A stretch of DNA of 64,000 bases from Choristoneura fumiferana (GCF_025370935.1 NC_133472.1:11592616-11656615); one strand, 5' to 3'; shown: positions 1-11,605, counted from the first letter of the stretch. Numbers and translations are program-made. The notes: generated by a model not told the origin, from the letters alone.

Positions 1-905
1 GATTGATCTGTAGCATTATGGTTGCCAAGACATAAAAAACAACTGCTATTATTGTCAGTGATGGAACATGACTCACCGGAATGAGGTTGGGCACATCGTT
101 AGCAGATAGGTTTGGACCTGCACTTTTCAGCAATGTGACAACATCTTCTGCACTGAATCGACGGGAGACCGTAAGTGTACACCGGGATAGATGAGTTATA
201 GATGTATATTCTTCCCGGTAGGTAATACTTGGGAGTGAAAAGTTGGTGCATTTTTAAGGGAATCCATTCGGAGCCTGACCATCTCTTTGTACTTTTCTTG
301 ATAAACGGCGGGCTTTAATGATTCTACCACTAAATTCAGATTCTAAACCGGACGGAAAAGGCATTCCTTCAACCAACTCTTCTAGAGACCACTCCGTAGG
401 GATATCATCACCACCCCCATACGTGATTGATAATTTGTTTTCTGAAAGAAAACTAGCAGAGAGGAAATTATTGGCATCCATCCAAGGCAGATTTAAAATT
501 CACAGCAATTTTTTTGCGACCAACTGACTTAATCGAGCCTTCCACAATATCCTGAACATTATACTTGTGAAGTAGTTGGGCCACTTGTAAAACCTGTAAG
601 GACAGGCCTGATGACAATTCCGGTTACATGTTACTAATATGAATCAAGAAAGGACCCTTAGCAGTGTCCCGATATTTCAATTGGGGGTCATCTGGATCAT
701 ACTCAGGGGATATATACAAAATTTGATTGCTATCTTCTGAACTTTTGGTTTTCCTGGGACTGGAGAAAATAATCGACGCCATTCGTTTTTTATTATTATT
801 CAATTTATTAATAACCCCATCGTCTGACTGTGATTGAGAAAAAAGAGAATCGTCAATGGCATCGGAAAACGTCACAGAATTACCTTCATTATTTATATTA
901 AACAA
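1..905 (-). pseudogene. Decayed ORF1 (gag-like) of a non-LTR retrotransposon, 5' part only
   Basis: Read on the minus strand, several frames join into one gag-like ORF1 broken by stops and frameshifts. From 905 down: an acidic serine-rich N-terminus, then a segment ending in KGPFLIHIS (to about 630). Next comes a stretch with VAQLLHKYNVQDIVEGSI (about 600-530), then IPTEWSLEELVEG and IIKARRLSRKVQRDGQ (481-254). Near the window edge are CCHC-type zinc knuckles (CRRCCHIAEKC, then CFLCLGNH). This order, an RNA-binding-like fold followed by knuckles, is typical of ORF1 in jockey/CR1-type insect elements. An in-frame stop follows HISNM and another lies between the knuckles, so it cannot make a full protein. 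The reverse transcriptase ORF would lie beyond the left edge and is not visible. The exact clade is uncertain. Confidence 0.82.
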
Positions 906-1352
906 TAGCTTCCCTCGATCGGGAGGTTCCTTAAATTATCAGACATTTTGGAAAATAATCCAATTGGAAAGAACTATTTAATAGATATAATTCACATCAA
1001 CTATCTACCATACAACGAAAGCAAAGCTACCCAGAAATTCCCACCTAAAACGGGTTTTTTTTTAATTTTACAACTTGTCATGTTTTGTTTAGTCAAGTCT
1101 CATTCTCGAGGTGCGAAATATATGGCACAAATGTCAAAGTTGCCAAATGGACCATGAATGGACCTCACGATACCAGCGCCAACTAACATGGCACAGAAAC
1201 CCTCAATTATAGTCTTCTGCTTCGCTTTGAACGACATTATTTTTATCCGAATCCTTTTGAGATGATCAGAATTGGAATTATTCTTGGTTATAAATAAAAT
1301 AATATAGTAAATAAGTTATAAAAAACATTATAATTTCTTATATGTATATGAT

Positions 1353-1445
1353 ATACTGAGTGACAAAAAATTTGGCCCTCAAATGTATGCAATAATAGGT
1401 AATTTTGTATGGAGAGTGGGCCAAATTTTGTGCCGCTGAGTATAT
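1353..1445. repeat. Short palindromic MITE, ACTGAG family, copy 1
   Basis: About 93 bp whose two ends are inverted: ATACTGAG at the left and CTGAGTAT at the right. The AAATTTGGCC arm at the left pairs with GGCCAAATTTTG at the right. A second, diverged copy lies at 35079-35174, which shows it is dispersed. Confidence 0.7.
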
Positions 1446-2265
1446 TTACTGAATAGAAGTATATTTACGAACATTTAAATACATAGTTACTTTAAAATAT
1501 TTAACATAATAAAACATATTTGCCTTATGATTACTTTGATTGACCTATATTGACACCAGAAATCAAAATTATAATAGTTAACAATTACAATATCAACATA
1601 TTTAGTTACTTAATGTATTAAATGTTATCGTAGTTTGTCATGCAATGCTATTTACAGATGTTAGGATAGCAATATAGAGTCCGATGCGCTTTTGGTTGAT
1701 TACTGAATTAACCAGATTACTTGTTAAGATTATTTATTTCCCAGATGCTTAGTAACTGACGATTAACGAATCGGAACAACATCGCATCAGACCATTTGAC
1801 GCCGCATTACACTGAATCTTTATATTTATTTTTATTGCTGGTACAAATTACTGATCCTTTGGTGAATGATATTCTTAAGCAAGCTACAAGTGTGTCTGTG
1901 GTATTGTGTCGTGACGCGTCAGAACTACCTACTCGTATATCATAGTCACCACAACGCATTGCGTCAAACAATTATACATATAACCAGGATAAATGTACGC
2001 AACCGATTCTGGTCTAACACGTCAGACAAATACAATTCTGACGTTAATTATATTTATAAAAAAACACGATTATCCATATACTACATAACAGTGAAAATCA
2101 ACTCTCTCGGTAATTTAAGCGTCAGACGTTTAAAATTTAATTCCATTGGCGACGTAATAATGAAAAAGTGTGATAAACAGAAAGTTTTTTAAATATAAGT
2201 GTCCTGCATATTTTTATACGTCTATCGTAATGCGCTTAACAATTAATATTACAATATTTAGTAGT

Positions 2266-2516
2266 TTAACCCTTTTTCAGGCCCCCTAATTTACAAATGC
2301 TACTTAGACCAACAAAAAATCATAGATTTTGTTGAGCAAACGTACTGCTGCTGATAAAACCAAATAATATCCGAACAACAGTCATAAAAGCGAATCATAT
2401 CGCACATGAAATGTTTTAACAAATTCAATTGACTTCATTGATACTGATAAGGAAGCAGAATAGATAGTGCAATATTATTTTGTTCGATACATGCACAATG
2501 CCTGAAAAAGGTTTAA
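2266..2516. mobile_element. MITE with TTAA ends (piggyBac-like)
   Basis: The left end TTAACCCTTTTTCAGGC is matched in reverse complement by GCCTGAAAAAGGTTTAA at the right, with one mismatch over 17 bases. Both ends carry TTAA, the target site favoured by piggyBac-type transposases. The interior (about 250 bp) has no coding capacity, so it would be non-autonomous. The superfamily assignment is inferred from the TTAA alone. Confidence 0.6.
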
Positions 2517-2893
2517 TGTTGAGGTTGTGTAAGTTACAATACCAAATGCAATAAGTATTCAATCTGTTTTAGATATAGAAAGTTGTTATTGAGCAACTGG
2601 AAGAAATCAAAACAATATCATATCGTGTAGACAGGTGTCTAGCATAAATCTCACGCATAAGATTAATAACAACACATAGTGTAATTATAAACATGTGAAA
2701 CAAAGGGCTATCTAACTTTCAAAATCTCTCAAAGTCAAAAAATAAGTACCTACAATACAAGATGAAGATGACATACTTGATTGGAATTGGTTCGCAAAAG
2801 TTTCGCGGGCGACGTACTCGCACCGAATTGCACATTCATTGTTCATCACAGAAGCCTCAAGAAGAGCCAAGGCAGGTCGGCTTCGGGCACCCA

Positions 2894-5800
2894 TCACATC
2901 CTCACATGGAACTTGCCCGCTTTGGTGACGTATTTGACCCCCTTGAAGGGTTTGTACTTGGCTCCGTACATGTCGAGCCGACTCACGCGGAGACCGCTCA
3001 CCGCCAGTTGCGGGATCGTGAAGTGGACGTTAATGCTCGGGTTTGCTCCGGCGGTGTCTGCACCCGACGCCACTGATACCTACCAATAAATACTTGTTAT
3101 TAGTATAACTACTATGAATGTTGGCATGACACTATGCTAGAACATTCGGATAGAAATGGGGACGCTTCACTAAGGCACGAACTAATTACAGAATTATCTG
3201 CAACGGCTTGAATCAAAAGCAGATCATGTGGAATTATTATAATTACGTGGACGGTGTGCAAATAATTAGGAGTCGAAGTGGTCGCCATGACCGTAATCCG
3301 TCGGATTTATACACTTTTGGAAACTATGGGGACATTTTTGCAATAAGTAGAATTATGTTTTCGCTTAGCGTAAATATAGGGTTAAGCAACTTTTTTGGAG
3401 TCGTCCCCTTAAGTTTTTATTGCGTTACTAAAATAAATGGCTATGAAGCGGTTTATTAACTTACACTCCCTCTAATATTGGGCAGTTTCGGCAACTCGAT
3501 GCGGCCAATGTCCCACAGCAGCACTTTGCTGACGGGATCATATGAGTACTTCCCCTGGTTGGCGGTCAGGGAACAGTTTAGAACACACTTGGGCATGCAT
3601 ATTTCTATCGCGACATCTGAAAGCGAAAAAATGAAACTAGCTGGCATAATTAACTTTATGACCAAACAGAAAAAAAAACACATAATTTAAGTTTGCCATG
3701 TAATATTAACGTGACATACGAAGATAAAAGAGATCCCTATCAACAAAACTCACTTTTGAACCTTCTTTTGAAATTGATTTGCGTTGTCATCGTTCATCTA
3801 CTATTAACTGTCATATTTCGTTTTTATGATTTTTTTACCGTACAACGGCAAAACCTACTGGTAAAATTGTCCTCCAATATACCTATATATATAGTGCCAT
3901 CCACGAAAACGCGTGATTTTGACAAAATTAGACATTAATGACATTGTAATAAGAACCACGGCACGCGTCATCGCCTATAGACCGAGCCATATTTAAAAAA
4001 AAAAAAAAAAACCCTTCTTGTGTCAAACTCGTATTACTCACTCTCCAAAGTCCTTCCCATGGTCTGTTTGGGCCCGACAGTCAGATCTAACCTCCCGTGG
4101 TCCCCGTTTGCGCGCAGCACGAGATTGTGTCTCACGTAGATAGGTATGGCCACCACACTTTGCGACCCAATGTGATACGACATGAGGCGGAAGTTGCCAT
4201 CCGGCGGGATGAACGACAATATTCGTTCCGACTGTAACGGAAATGGGAATTCTGTCATAATAAAGCTGTTTATCTGGGTGGTGTAGAAACACCATAAAAA
4301 CTTTTTAACAAATGATTAAACCGCGGAGTGATAGAAGCCCATCAGGTAGACGACTGTGTTCACTCCTGCTGGCTAGTACTGAGGCACCGACTTCAAACTG
4401 GTAACTAGATTAAGATTAGATAAAAAAGGCTTATTATACGTATTTTGATTTTCAGTTTTTTCGGCGGTTTAATTTTTTTGTTAAAAAAAAAATATTTTAT
4501 AATTTTTTGCCACGTTTAGGGTATAGGAACTTATTTTCCATGCTTATTGGCCATATGCAATTAAAAAGTTGGAAAACCCCCGGTTTTTACACACACACAC
4601 ACACGCGCACGCACGCACGCACGCACGCCTTATTCCCAAATGGGGTAGAAAGAGCACACGAAAGTTCAATAAAAGAATTATCAAAATCGAACCACTGTGA
4701 AAAATTATGCGTGGTCATACATAAATATATAAGCGGTCGACTTGAGAACCTCCTCCGGCTTTATTCGTCGGTTAAAAACGTCTTAAACAACGTTAGATAT
4801 CTTGGAATATCTTTTTAACCCTTTCAGCCCGGCTGACGCGTAAACTCGTTTTGTGAGTGAGATCTCACTACATCCTAGATAAGGGCAATTGCCGGACACA
4901 TTGCGTCCCGTACCCTTGGCCTTGATTCATACCCAGTAGCTATAGTATCATTTTGCCAATATTAGCTAACAAGTTATCTCGTCAACCAGCTCTGCAAAGG
5001 CTTTTACCTAGCCGAGTTAAATCGCCTTTCGGAAGCATGATCATCATTTCTGTGAACGAGTTGCCTCGCCTCGCCTACAGGATTGAAGACCCGATATCAT
5101 TTTACTGATCCTGGCAAACTCGGTAGATTTTGCGTAAGACTTTGCCGAAACGAAAGGGTTAACCTGTGTACCAACTGTTACATCATGCTACCTATAATAT
5201 AAGGTGCGCTGCAATCTCGCTCAAAACTTGCGGCAGCCATTAGTTGCTGCTACGGATGGCCTCAAGCCTTAGGTCGGCTAATAGATTTTAAAGGTAGGCC
5301 ATTTTTTTAAGTCTAGGGCGGCGCTGTGCCTCTGCATTTAGAGGTACCTAGCTACTAAAATTAAACACAAAGAACAGCTGGCCGATCAATGCGTTGACAG
5401 GAAAATACATCTGCCTTGGGCGTTTTCGGGCCCACAAGCAATAAAGGAGAAACAATTTATTGGATTCTTACCTCCCAACGTTTAAATCTCACACAGGGAT
5501 GGAACGAGACATCGTCAAACAAACGTGGATTAACAAAAGTGAGTGTCAAGTCAGGCATGCCACTTAGTTTGATGCAGCAATCAATCTGAAATCAATATTT
5601 TGACATTTGAAAATCTAATAGACATACGAGTAAAGTCGTTTTTATATTTTTTGTTAGGCACTGCAGGTCACTCTAAGAGCTTAAACACACTTACTACTAC
5701 ATAGTTACCAAGATGCAACTCACATAGCCCTGTATCTCAGCAGACACAGTTGCGCCGCTCTTGTCAATGATGGCGTCAACCTCCTCCACCACATCGAAGT

Positions 5801-8800
5801 AAGCTTCGTTATTGGCGTACTTGACACCGGACCGTCGCCACGGCACGTTTGACAGCTGACCCGAAGGCAAGATTGAAGAAACACTGTCAATAAAATTCGC
5901 AGTCGTAAGTTACGGTGTAAGGAGAGCACGCATACTCTTCAATGAGGGTTTCTCGAGAGGCTATATAAATATCGCTAGATGGCGTTAGTATCGTGAGGTC
6001 CATTTAACGTTTCAGTCTTACTTGCGATTGGCTCATTTGAATATTTATCCAATCACAAGCGTGACCGCACGATACTAACGCCATCTAGCGATATTTAGCC
6101 TCTCGAGAAACCGTCATTTTAAGGATTGAGTAAGATGCAATGTCTTTGATTTAGGCAAGGTATAAGCCAGCTCAGGAACAGTGCGTTTGGAGGTGGGACC
6201 GAAACAAACTGCAAGAGTAGAAGTATGTCTCTCTATATTACAAGTTATGGTGACCGCTATCATGAATATATCAAACCAGACCTCTGATTGCATTGGTGGT
6301 CTAATTTCCACATATTCAATATGCCGCAGCCTTAACAAAAATGACATGCTAGCACCATGCTTTCTTTTAAATTTGGAAATTTATTTAAAATTTTTGAATA
6401 CAGTATTTACTAATACCACTGAGTATTTAACATACTTTGATTTCCCAGTAACTGTGTTGGCAATAGTTCTTAGGATGTTTGGTGGCTTGATTAATTCTTT
6501 TAAAATGTTACTCTCTGTTGCAAGTGGGAAACCATTGTCCAGCATTTCGTCAAGAAGCTGTAAAAAACAAATAAAATGTTGCAAGTTACTTATGAACAAA
6601 GATATAAACATTTGTGGCATTACAGGTTTAGAATTCCCGAAACAAGTGTATTCAACTTTGATATATAGATTTAAAAAAAAAACATAATTACCTCATATAC
6701 AACAACATAATTCTCTTTGATTATTGTCTCGGTGCAATCTGAGAAGTAATCCTGAAATATAATTATTGATTGTAAAAAAATATACATTATAACTTGATTA
6801 TATTTAATTAAAACAATATATAATTGTAACGCCAGCAACAGCTTCATTAACATGAACAGACTGCTCAAAAATATATTAAAGTTTTTAAACTACTGTTTCT
6901 ACTCTGCAGTGGCACATTACCCTTAACCTAGACCTACACCTAGACTTAGACTTAGGTTTACTTGTGACCTCAACAAGTTGGAAGAAATCCACAAAATTTT
7001 GGATTTGTATTTTTTTTTTAATTGTCAAAATTTTAAATTTACTACTTTTAAGAGTAAGTACCTATTAATATTGGTTTCAATAGATACTTACATGCAGACA
7101 TAATGCATACATGGTACTAAGAGCCAGGCTTCATGATGAACATGTTAGACACTCATCACTACATTTCGTGGTCAACTGGCCACATTAATTAATTTACTTT
7201 TACTCTTTTAGGAACAGGTGATGTGATCTTTTTAAGCTCTAAGTCTATAGAATATATGTTTCGAATGTGCAAGGTAAAAAAACTCAGCATTCTAGCCTCC
7301 TTTGTCTCAAATAATATCAATAATGCAGATCAAGATAAAAATAGAGAAATATAGGGACACATAGATATACACACCTGGAATGTGTCGACAACCCTGTGCA
7401 AGAACTCAATCACAAACAATGGTGCAACTTCTTGCTTGCACACTGCCACTAAAGCCACTCCCCCGCGCTGGATGGATATTAAGTAGTGATGTGGGGCTGC
7501 TAATACTGGAGGCACATCCTAGTCAAATGAAAAATAATTAAAACCTTACCTCTTGGCACAGTGCTGGGGTTAAATGGACATGTTACAAACATAATACAAT
7601 CTAATGTTCAGCTGCCATTAATTGTAATTTTACCTACCAGGTGTATTACTACGGGCATAGTTAATGTACAACTTGTTAATGTACACTCAAATAATGCACG
7701 GCCTGATAATCCATGCTTATAATAGTGCCTGACCTATTTTTTTTAAAATACCAACCCTTTAGTAGAAAATAGTAGAAAATAACTTAATTTGGTCCTGGCG
7801 CTTCACCGGCCGCTGCCGCGGCACGCTCGCTATGCTCGCTCGGCTCGCGCATTGTAGTCACAATTGGACCTAACACAAATCTATGGTCATTCGAATCAAT
7901 TGGATTCAGGTTATCACTACATACATAAAAGCGCGCGCAATATTTTGCACACCCTGATAATGCACAACAATGATATTGTACGGCATGATAATTGGAAGCA
8001 ATAATGCTTCGGATCAGAGGCGTCTCTACCTATAGTGCAGGGTGTGCGTTGCACACGGGCGCAGCGGTGTTAGGGGCGCCGGCCGGGGCATTATGTACCT
8101 ATTCCATTTTGTCCTAGATGGCGCTAAAGTAATAATTGCACACGGGCGCTACATGGGCTAAAGACGCCACTGTTTCGGATTATGACATTGTACATTATTG
8201 CGCGTACATTCCGAGTTGTACATTATTGTTTCCCTATTATTACTACCTACTCAATCTATACAGTTATTTTTTATTATTATTGGGTCTTTTATTTTATTCT
8301 TTAATTACTTCAGTGTTTATTACCTTAACATTGTAACGAGGTGTCATACAGCTTGTTTCTTCCTAACTCTTTGTACTGTCTGGTTTAGCACATATTCGAA
8401 AAAATAACATTTAAATTCAAATTTCCTTTTCTAATTCCATACCTGTTTAATTTACGTCAAGTAGCCATTCTATTCAGTGCCTCCGAGCTGAACACTTACC
8501 TTTCTTTTATCCTAGATCCTATAAATCTCTTAAAACTCCATAACAAGCTCATAATTTACTACTCCTATACGAAGGAAGGTTTTATAATTGTACAGTGCAT
8601 TTGTGAAGTTTCTTAAGATCATTAGATCGTAAATACTACTGGACTTCAGTGCCATTGAATTATATAAATAAAGAACTGGGCACGGAAACGTAAGTTGATT
8701 AACTATGTACTTTTATAATTGTTGATACAGTGTCAAAGCATACCTTTTAGATACTTAAGACCGCGTCTGTTTGTTCGCAGGTGCCCTTTTATTATTATCT

Positions 8801-9375
8801 TAAATAAATATCACTGTCTGCCCTATTCCTGCCTTCTTCTTCACCCGAACAACTTCCCCGTACACCACCCCGTGACAACATAAGCATAATAATAATGAAC
8901 ATGACATCTTTTCAACATAAGAACATAAGTAAACAGCCAATTAAGTTGAGTAATTCAGTGGTCAATTTTTGTTGAGAATACTTATTAGAATAATGAAAAC
9001 ACAATAAATACCTACCATTCAGACCCAGTACCCATTATTGCACAATTACCTGTATTTTAAAGCCGTAATATTGTGGTATTCTCTTTTACTTACATTGGGA
9101 GACGCTCGCTGGGCTTCCAAATAGTAATCACATACTGATCTTGGTATCACACTTCGCCAGTGCTTCTCAAGGAAAACATCCCTGAAATTTGGAAGATTAA
9201 CGTAATAATGGGTTCAACTGTATACCCACTGTTATGATTAAAAACATACTGCAACATATAAATACTTAAACACTTCAGACAGTATCAGTTACAATAATTA
9301 TCAGTTCAATGCGAAAAAGTATAAAAATAAGTTAACGTACCCTGAAGGATTTATTATGAATAAACTGTGAATCAT
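2894..9375 (-). CDS. cm: AP-3 complex subunit mu (carmine homologue)
   Basis: Medium subunit of the AP-3 adaptor, which sorts cargo with tyrosine or dileucine signals from endosomes/TGN to lysosomes and pigment granules. Ten coding exons on the minus strand, all with GT..AG borders and consistent phase: 9341-9375, 9094-9181, 7375-7518, 6692-6751, 6436-6557, 5724-5883, 5472-5585, 4042-4231, 3465-3616, 2894-3079. They give 416 residues, close to the 418 of human AP3M1. The N-terminal longin-like part starts MIHSLFIINPSGDVFLEKHW. The mu homology domain starts around W165 and includes WRRSGVKYANNEAYFDV, CIKLSGMPD and SFIPPDGNFRL. The C-terminus carries SRLDMYGAKYKPFKGVKYVT. The protein ends in an unusual methionine (FHVRM). 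The start is fixed by the conserved MIHSLF. The Drosophila orthologue affects eye pigment granules. Introns hold a microsatellite and several MITEs. Confidence 0.96.
3890..3983. repeat. Dispersed ~90 bp repeat, copy 1
   Basis: It contains ACGCGTGATTTTGACAAAAT and then TGTAATAAGAACCACGGCAC. Related copies lie at 11523-11605 (same orientation) and 59881-59975 (inverted). It sits in an AP-3 mu intron. The family is not identified. Confidence 0.6.
4589..4628. repeat. CA / GCAC microsatellite
   Basis: An alternating purine-pyrimidine run, (AC)n passing into (GCAC)n, about 40 bp, inside an AP-3 mu intron. Confidence 0.95.
4815..5162. mobile_element. MITE with TTAA ends
   Basis: It starts TTAACCCTTTC and ends with the exact reverse complement GAAAGGGTTAA, 348 bp in all. 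The interior is non-coding. The TTAA at both ends suggests a piggyBac-like target site. It lies in an AP-3 mu intron between 4231 and 5472. Confidence 0.62.
5941..6118. mobile_element. Palindromic MITE, AATGAGGG family, compact copy
   Basis: A 178 bp near-palindrome. The left arm AATGAGGGTTTCTCGAGAGG pairs with CCTCTCGAGAAACCGTCATT. Inside, ATCGCTAGATGGCGTTAGTA pairs with TACTAACGCCATCTAGCGAT. It lies in an AP-3 mu intron. Related elements are at 10956-11525 and 28949-29382. Confidence 0.85.
7797..7877. repeat. GC-rich repeat arm, related to the core of the 43.7 kb palindrome
   Basis: It contains CCGGCCGCTGCCGCGGCACG followed by a GCTCGCT-rich stretch. The same block occurs at 43741-43790 as one arm of a palindrome. 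Only one arm is present here, in an AP-3 mu intron. Confidence 0.6.
8014..8172. mobile_element. MITE with GAGGCGTCT / AGACGCC ends
   Basis: The ends are weakly inverted (GGCGTCTCTACC at left, AAAGACGCCACT at right). GCACACGGGCGC occurs twice inside, in direct orientation. About 160 bp, in an AP-3 mu intron. No target-site duplication was established. Confidence 0.45.
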
Positions 9376-9483
9376 GATGATTCAAAATAATTCGATGAAA
9401 ATCAAAAGTTGTCTCGTATAACAGACAATTATAACTTTACTTATACCTTAACACTAAAATTAAAATTGAGAAAGCTACAAGCT

Positions 9484-9535
9484 GGCAGTTGCCTGGCTTG
9501 ACTTGACATTTGACTTATGACAGTTGGCAGCTTTT
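9484..9535 (-). promoter_or_regulatory. TGACA-rich cluster upstream of AP-3 mu
   Basis: Within about 50 bases the motif TTGACA/TGACA recurs: CTTGACTTGACATTTGAC, then TTATGACAGTTGGCAG. It lies 110-160 bases upstream of the AP-3 mu start codon. Similar clusters precede SUCLG2, DCLK and the candidate PMPCA first exon. A promoter role is inferred from position only. Confidence 0.35.
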
Positions 9536-10491
9536 TTTTTCATCGCAAGTTTTTTAGGCTTAGATCAGAGACCATAATTCATACCCTTTGAAAAATTAAT
9601 CGTTTGTAGTTTAGGAAATCAACGTTTCACTTGATGTGGCGTATTCATGCTTCGGTTTCGATCATTGTATCTGGGTTTTTCGCATTACAATTACAAACCA
9701 CGTAATGGATTATGTTTCGCCCGCACTAAGTGAAATTCTTCCTTTAAATCAGTGGTGGTGGTGGACAAACTTTCTTTATTGGGGGCCAAAAGTGAGATAT
9801 TTTAGAGGAGGGCCAGAATTAAACAAAAAAATATTTGGTTTTGAATTTTTTAATCACCTCACCTCTACTCTACTACACGGCTAGTCTAGCTGACTCCTTT
9901 ACCCGTGCATCTATTACTTATTCTATTTTATATTAGGTTCAGGGCGATCAAAATAATATTATTTATTATTTACACGGACTTGTTCATATTATCATGTCTG
10001 TGATTATTTATCGCGGGCCATATGGCTACTACAAATACTTCAAATGCTTTTGGTAATACTTTAAATGGCTTACCGTTATTGTGGAATAACGCAAACCTAT
10101 TTCTATATACATTATTTTTAGGTAAGAAAATATTTTAAATTTCATAATAGAGCCATCTTTTAAGGAATAGACTGTACTACTCCGAAAAACTTCAGCTTCT
10201 TCTATTTCTAGCAAACTATTTTCTCCATTTTTTTTTAGAGCCTGTAAAATAACTTTTAAAAATAACTTCTAATAATTCTTCTTTTATCGACGATTACTGA
10301 GGTTTTTACCGTCGCTTTTTGATTATTTTTAAAGATATTAATATAAGATGCCATTTGTCAGCTTCTTCTAATAAATAAATTTAAAAAAGTCGATGTACGA
10401 GCTTTTTAGCGGAGAGCCGACTGCAAAATTTCGTATCGACTTGATATTTTTAAAGTAGTGACCATATTAATATAGATGATTTGTCGTAAAA

Positions 10492-10604
10492 TCCTACGAA
10501 ACTCGAAGTTCGTGTCGTACCGTCCCACTCGCTCTCGCATTAAATAGTATAAGTGTCAGAGGGACCGCACAACACGAACTTCGAGTTTCGTAGTAGCCCT
10601 GCTG
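10492..10604. mobile_element. Hairpin MITE, GGGCTACTACGAAACTCG family, copy 1
   Basis: A short copy. CTACGAAACTCGAAGTTCGT at the left pairs with ACGAACTTCGAGTTTCGTAG at the right, around a core with GCTCTCGCATTAAATAGTAT. The right end AGTAGCCCTGCTG matches other copies. The family is non-coding and would fold into a long stem. Confidence 0.85.
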
Positions 10605-10638
10605 GGCTTGCGACGCGACCTGGGTTTTTCTGAATATC

Positions 10639-10782
10639 TATTAAGACCGGTTTAAACCTGCAAAAAAAATCGCACAAGTCTCATTACATTGCGAGCCGTA
10701 AAGCCAACGAGTTTTTAGTAGTCACTCGAGCGCTGTAATGTAACTTGCACGATTGTTCTTGCAGGTCTAAACTGGGCTTTAT
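10639..10782. mobile_element. Palindromic MITE, GACCGGTTTAAACCTGCAA type
   Basis: The left arm TTTAAACCTGCAA pairs imperfectly with TTGCAGGTCTAAACTGG. Inside, CGCACAAGT and TCATTACA pair with TGTAATG and ACTTGCACG. About 144 bp with no coding capacity. Confidence 0.6.
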
Positions 10783-11039
10783 GCACAGAATAACTAATAA
10801 TACCTCCGCTAACTAATAGTACTGCTTTATGTGCGAAATCAAATTTGAAATTTACCATTCTTTACATTAACCTGGGATGTACGTAGTTTAATGATGTTTG
10901 CGAAGTTCCCACTCCGCAGCTTGCGCGCATCTTAGTTAGATGCTTATACCTCCTCAATGAGGGCTTTCATTTCACAGAGGCGGAATATCGCTATATGGCA
11001 TATCGTGAGGTCCGTTTGACGTTTGCTCGTGATTGGCTG

Positions 11040-11406
11040 TTTTTCCATTAGCCGGTACCAGCGCCGGGGCTTCGTTTTTCGTCGATGCCGGTTTACGCCC
11101 GGTGAATGGTACAGTACTGACAGCACAATTCATATTATACAACATGCAGTTTTGCCGGGCCGGCCGGACTCAACGCCGGGCCGGCGCCGGTAAGTGAAAA
11201 AGCGAGCCGTACATTTTCATACATTTTTGCTTCCCTGGCATCGGCATGGCTACTCCGAAACTCGAAACTCGAAGTTCGTGTCGTGCGGTCCCTCTCGCTC
11301 TCGTATTAAATAGTATAAGTGTCAGAGGGACCGCACGACACGAACTTCGAGTTTCAAATTTCGGAGTAGCCCTGCGGCGCCGGCGCCGGGCCGGCTAATG
11401 GAAAAA
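11040..11406. mobile_element. GC-rich palindromic element nested in the AATGAGGG MITE
   Basis: The arms TTTTTCCATTAGCCGG and CCGGCTAATGGAAAAA are exact reverse complements. The interior is rich in GCCGG/CCGGC. It is much more GC-rich than its surroundings and is interrupted by the hairpin MITE at 11246-11375. Confidence 0.75.
11246..11375. mobile_element. Hairpin MITE, GGGCTACTACGAAACTCG family, copy 2 (innermost)
   Basis: GGCTACTCCGAAACTCG at the left is matched by GGAGTAGCCCTGC at the right. The long stem includes GAAGTTCGTGTCGTGCGGTC and its reverse complement. It is the innermost of three nested elements, so it is probably the youngest insertion here. Confidence 0.85.
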
Positions 11407-11522
11407 CGCCCCTTGGTTAAATAACTAAATCGAGCTAATCGCAAGCAAACGTCAAACGGACCTCACGATACTAACGCCATCTAGCGATATTTCGCCTCTG
11501 TGAAAACCTTCGTGAAAACCCT

Positions 11523-11605
11523 CATACGAAGACGCGTGATTTTGTCAAAATTAGCCATTAATTACATTGTAATAAGAACCATGGCACGCGTCATCGTGAA
11601 TGAAT
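11523..11605. repeat. Dispersed ~90 bp repeat, copy 2
   Basis: It contains GACGCGTGATTTTGTCAAAA and TGTAATAAGAACCATGGCAC, closely matching 3890-3983. Confidence 0.6.

Larger units (their letters stand above)
906..2893. other. Gene-poor stretch left of AP-3 mu
   Basis: AT-rich DNA without a convincing exon on either strand. It holds two small inverted-repeat elements, listed separately (1353-1445 and 2266-2516). A fragment near 1150-1190 resembles an internal piece of the MITE family seen at 5941-6118. The last few hundred bases before 2893 should include the 3'UTR of the minus-strand AP-3 mu gene. I did not identify its poly(A) site with confidence. Confidence 0.6.
10956..11525. mobile_element. 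Palindromic MITE, AATGAGGG family, carrying nested insertions
   Basis: The outer arms belong to the same family as 5941-6118: AATGAGGGCTTTCA at the left, TGAAAACCCTCAT at the right. ATCGTGAGGTCCGTTTGACG at the left pairs with CGTCAAACGGACCTCACGAT at the right. The loop is replaced by a GC-rich palindrome (11040-11406), which itself contains a hairpin MITE (11246-11375). The result is three concentric inverted-repeat elements. Confidence 0.85.

Noticed and set aside
1119..1237. A 45-codon minus-strand frame starting MSFKAKQKTIIEG
   Set aside because: Part of it (ATCGTGAGGTCC) matches an internal segment of the AATGAGGG MITE family, and no family resemblance or conserved neighbour supports a gene.
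2712..2897. 61-residue minus-strand frame overlapping the end of AP-3 mu
   Set aside because: It is in another frame running through the AP-3 mu stop into its 3'UTR.
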